Positions 61,578 to 64,000 of a stretch of DNA of 64,000 bases are shown in pieces. The notes under the pieces were generated by a model. The model did no database searches. It saw only the letters and a list, made by a program, of their open reading frames with translations, and was not told the origin of the DNA. Location: positions 91,340 to 155,339 of the forward strand of contig MPMR01000009.1 in assembly GCA_002238605.1 (NCBI GenBank), written 5' to 3'. A program made the position numbers and the translations under genes. Source of the stretch: BD2-11 clade cluster bacterium bin43 (GTDB lineage: Bacteria; Gemmatimonadota; Gemmatimonadetes; Longimicrobiales; Gaopeijiaceae). Position 1 is the stretch's first letter, and each line of letters opens with the position of its first letter.

Positions 61578-63422
61578 TCACAGCAGCCGCCGCACGATCA
61601 ACTCGACGCATTCCTCGGGAGCGAGGGCCTCGGTGTCGAGTCGCAGATCCGGGTGCCGGGGCCTCTCGTACGGGCTGTCGATGCCGGTGAAGTTGCCGAT
61701 CTCGCCCCTCATCGCCTTGGCGTAGAGTCCCTTCGGGTCGCGTGCCGCGCAGGTCTCGATGGACGCGTCGACGAAGATCTCCTTGAAGTCGCCGGGCTCG
61801 AACAGGCTTCTTGCGAAATCCCGTTCGGACTGGAACGGGCTGATGAAGGACACGATCACGATCAGCCCCGCGTCGACCATGAGACGCGCCACCTCGGCGA
61901 CCCTGCGGATGTTCTCCACCCGGTCGGCCTCGGTGAAGCCGAGGTCCCGGTTGAGCCCATGCCGGACATTGTCGCCGTCCAGCAGGTAGGTGTGGCTCCC
62001 CTCCGAGTGGAGGCGCTGTTCGAGCAGGTTGGCGACCGTGGACTTGCCGGATGCCGAGAGCCCGGTGAGCCACAGGCACCGGGCCCGTTGCAGCTTGAGT
62101 TCCTGACGGGCTTCGCGGGTGACGTGGAAGTCCTGCCACCGGATGTTCGACGCGCGTTTGAGCGCGAACTCGATCGCGCCGGCACCTGCGGTTTCGTGGG
62201 TGGCCTGGTCGATCATGATGAAGCTGCCCAGCCCCGGATACCGGTCGAAGGGCGCGTAGGGGATCGGCCGGTTGGTCGAGATGTTGACCGTGGCCAGATC
62301 ATTGAGGCTCAGCGTCGTGGCTGCCAGCCTGTTCCCCCGCGACACATCCAGCCGGTACTTGATCCGGGTTACGGTCGCACTAACCTCCCGCGAATGGATC
62401 TTGAGGAGGTAGGAACGGCCGACGACCAGGGGACGATCGTTCATCCAGATCAGGTTGGCCTGGAACTGGTCCGTCACGCCCGGGGGATTGAAGGCTTCCG
62501 CGATCACGTCGCCCCGCGTCACGTCCACGTCGTCCAGCAGGGTAAGGGTCACCGACTCCCCCCGCTCGGCGTGCTCCCGGGTCCCCCGCCACACCACGAT
62601 CGACTCCACGAAGGTCTCCATTCCCGACGGGGATATGCGCACGCGGTCCCCCACCGAGACCCGTCCGGCCGCGATCCGGCCGCTGTAGCCGCGAAAGTCG
62701 AGGTTCGGCCGGTTGACGTACTGCACGGGCATCCGGAAGGACTCCCTCGCGATGGACGATTCGACCTCGACCCTCTCCAGATGCTCGAGCAGCGTTGGGC
62801 CGGAATACCATTCCGCCGACGCGCAGCGGTGCGTGAGATTGTCTCCCGTCAGCGAAGATACGGGTACGATCTGCAGGTTCTCGACACCCACGTCGCGTGC
62901 CATCGACCGATACCGGTCCGCAATCGCTTCGAAGGTGCTCCGATCCCAGAGCACGAGGTCCATCTTGTTGACCGCGAGGACCAGGTGCCGCACCCCGAAC
63001 ATGGCGGCGATGCGGGTATGACGCGCGGTCTGGGGAAGGATTCCCTTGCGGGCATCGGCCAGGACGACCGCCAGATCGGCGTTCGAGGCGCCGGTCGCCA
63101 TGTTGCGTGTGTACTGCTCGTGGCCGGGCGCGTCGGCGACGAGGAAACGGCGACGGGGCGTCTCGAAGCTGCGGTAGGCGACATCGATGGTGATGCCCTG
63201 CTCGCGCTCGTCGCGCAGGCCGTCGACGAGCAGCGCCAGATCCGCCTGGTCGCCCTGCGTTCCCCAGCGCCGTGAATCCTCCTCCACCTTGCGAAGCTGA
63301 TCGGCGAAGACCTGACGGCAGTCGTAGAGCAGCCGGCCCAGAAGCGTGCTCTTGCCGTCGTCCACGCTGCCGCACAGCACGAAGCGCAGGGGAGGTCGCG
63401 GTGGCGGCGGGAAAGGGGCCAT
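61578..63422 (-). CDS. cysNC: bifunctional sulfate adenylyltransferase subunit 1 / adenylylsulfate kinase CysNC
   Basis: CysN is the GTPase subunit that drives APS formation from sulfate and ATP, and CysC phosphorylates APS to PAPS. This 614-residue fusion shows VLCGSVDDGKSTLLGRLLYD, DAPGHEQYTRNMATGAS and NKMDLV in the CysN part (about 1-430). The kinase part has WLTGLSASGKSTVANLLEQR, LDGDNVRHGLNRDLGF and FVDASIETCAARDPKGLY. ATG 63422 was preferred; a GTG at 63455 is possible. No cysD gene is next to it: the space upstream is only 160 bases to a divergent DUF222 gene. Confidence 0.93.
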   Translation of the reverse strand: MAPFPPPPRPPLRFVLCGSVDDGKSTLLGRLLYDCRQVFADQLRKVEEDSRRWGTQGDQADLALLVDGLRDEREQGITIDVAYRSFETPRRRFLVADAPGHEQYTRNMATGASNADLAVVLADARKGILPQTARHTRIAAMFGVRHLVLAVNKMDLVLWDRSTFEAIADRYRSMARDVGVENLQIVPVSSLTGDNLTHRCASAEWYSGPTLLEHLERVEVESSIARESFRMPVQYVNRPNLDFRGYSGRIAAGRVSVGDRVRISPSGMETFVESIVVWRGTREHAERGESVTLTLLDDVDVTRGDVIAEAFNPPGVTDQFQANLIWMNDRPLVVGRSYLLKIHSREVSATVTRIKYRLDVSRGNRLAATTLSLNDLATVNISTNRPIPYAPFDRYPGLGSFIMIDQATHETAGAGAIEFALKRASNIRWQDFHVTREARQELKLQRARCLWLTGLSASGKSTVANLLEQRLHSEGSHTYLLDGDNVRHGLNRDLGFTEADRVENIRRVAEVARLMVDAGLIVIVSFISPFQSERDFARSLFEPGDFKEIFVDASIETCAARDPKGLYAKAMRGEIGNFTGIDSPYERPRHPDLRLDTEALAPEECVELIVRRLL

Positions 63423-63582
63423 CAGGCGGCTTTCCTCTCGGGATCCGGTGAGCACGGCCTGATTCTAACCGTTCGGTATTCCAGGACAAAGCCGACGCCG
63501 AGACCGAACAAACCCCGAATATTGGGGTACAAGGAGGTAAGCCACCAGCCAATTCACCCCTGAAGCTCCGGGATCAGACACG

Positions 63583-64000
63583 ATGTCCACTGCCTCCGCC
63601 GCCACAGCACTTGCCCCAACTCTTCCTGCCCCAGCTCCTACTTCGCCGGCTCCTACTTCGCCAGCTGCCTCCGTCCCGAACACGCTCGACCCCCTCGGCG
63701 ACGAGATCGCGCTTCTGTGCGCCCACATCACCGCCGCCACCTGCCGGCTCCTCTGCCTGCTGCGCGTCTACGACGAAGAGGAACGCTGGCAGGGATTTCG
63801 CTCCTGCGCCCACTGGCTCTCCTGGCGCACCGGCATCTCGCTCGGTCCCGCCCGCGAGAAGGTGCGGGTGGCGCGCTGTCTCCCCTCGCTGTCCCTCATC
63901 CCCGACGCCTTCGCCAGGGGCGAGATCTCGTACTCGAAGGTGCGGGCCATGACCCGCATCGCCGACGCCGAAAACGAGGCCGAACTCCTCGAGTTCGCCC
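63583..64000 (+). CDS. DUF222 (13E12-type) protein, N-terminal part (runs off the window)
   Basis: From ATG 63583 a frame stays open to the window end (139 codons). After an Ala/Pro/Thr-rich lead it reads LGDEIALLCAHITAATCRLL, CAHWLSWRTGISLGPAREKV, RVARCLPSLSLIPDAFARGE and ISYSKVRAMTRIA, the hallmark of DUF222. Such proteins usually end in an HNH nuclease domain, which would lie beyond base 64000. The lead contains a 15-base tandem repeat (63634-63663) encoding PTSPA twice. The family is often present in several genomic copies. Confidence 0.85.
   Translation, partial: MSTASAATALAPTLPAPAPTSPAPTSPAASVPNTLDPLGDEIALLCAHITAATCRLLCLLRVYDEEERWQGFRSCAHWLSWRTGISLGPAREKVRVARCLPSLSLIPDAFARGEISYSKVRAMTRIADAENEAELLEFA

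Noticed and set aside
63511..63529. ACCCC-GAATATT-GGGGT hairpin upstream of the DUF222 gene
   Set aside because: Five base pairs only, no U tract and no second copy; too weak to call an operator or terminator.

Overview
The window looks like chromosomal DNA of a high-G+C Gram-negative bacterium, most likely a Gemmatimonadota member (Longimicrobiales or Palauibacter-like). The reasons are two SusC/SusD-type outer-membrane pairs, small lipoproteins that resemble a lone TonB-receptor plug, a BNR/sortilin-type beta-propeller exoprotein, a DUF5117-type metalloprotease, TolB-propeller amidohydrolases, a Big_2 lipoprotein and a DUF222 protein at the right edge, all in this phylum's gene style. The assignment is inference; no rRNA or tRNA is present to confirm it.

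Layout. 1-5.4 kb is a compact housekeeping run (end of an unknown gene, mutL, miaA, uppP, birA-type ligase, coaX) with overlapping starts and stops. 5.5-11 kb is more accessory: a Fic protein, a 17-bp tandem repeat, a Big_2 lipoprotein, an AlbA/Schlafen-type ATP-binding protein with an AT-richer linker, and a GT2 glycosyltransferase. 11-14.4 kb is a TolB-propeller amidohydrolase split by a frameshift at a 12-C run. 14.5-19 kb is groES-groEL behind a perfect CIRCE operator, then thrS. 19-31.7 kb is a nutrient-uptake region: susC-susD-mini-plug lipoprotein, a convergent mini-plug paralogue with a cyclophilin, then susC-susD-amidohydrolase, closed by a strong inverted-repeat terminator.

31.8-38 kb holds a DUF3500 protein, the molybdenum pair fdhD-mobA, and a leftward three-gene unit of unknown role (beta-barrel protein, DUF6384-like membrane protein, coiled-coil protein with a Gly-rich repeat tail). 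38-49.4 kb carries the BNR propeller protein, a DinB protein, a propeller lipoprotein, a release-factor-like GGQ protein divergent from an AI-2E transporter, a cold-shock protein, a YheT-like hydrolase with no canonical start, and a zinc metalloprotease. 49.6-56.6 kb is a complete RND efflux operon (tetR, tolC, membrane fusion protein, permease) with a readable promoter/operator. 56.7-64 kb has a Tat-exported aminotransferase, an arginase/agmatinase-family enzyme, a secreted protein, an SLC23-type permease with an RsbW-like tail, cysNC and the start of a DUF222 gene.

How the genes may work together (inference): the SusCD pairs, amidohydrolases, metalloprotease and exported aminotransferase fit a life based on taking up and degrading peptides or other nitrogen-rich polymers. 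fdhD-mobA points to a molybdenum enzyme elsewhere, and cysNC to sulfate activation. No phage, insertion sequence, CRISPR array or RNA gene was seen.
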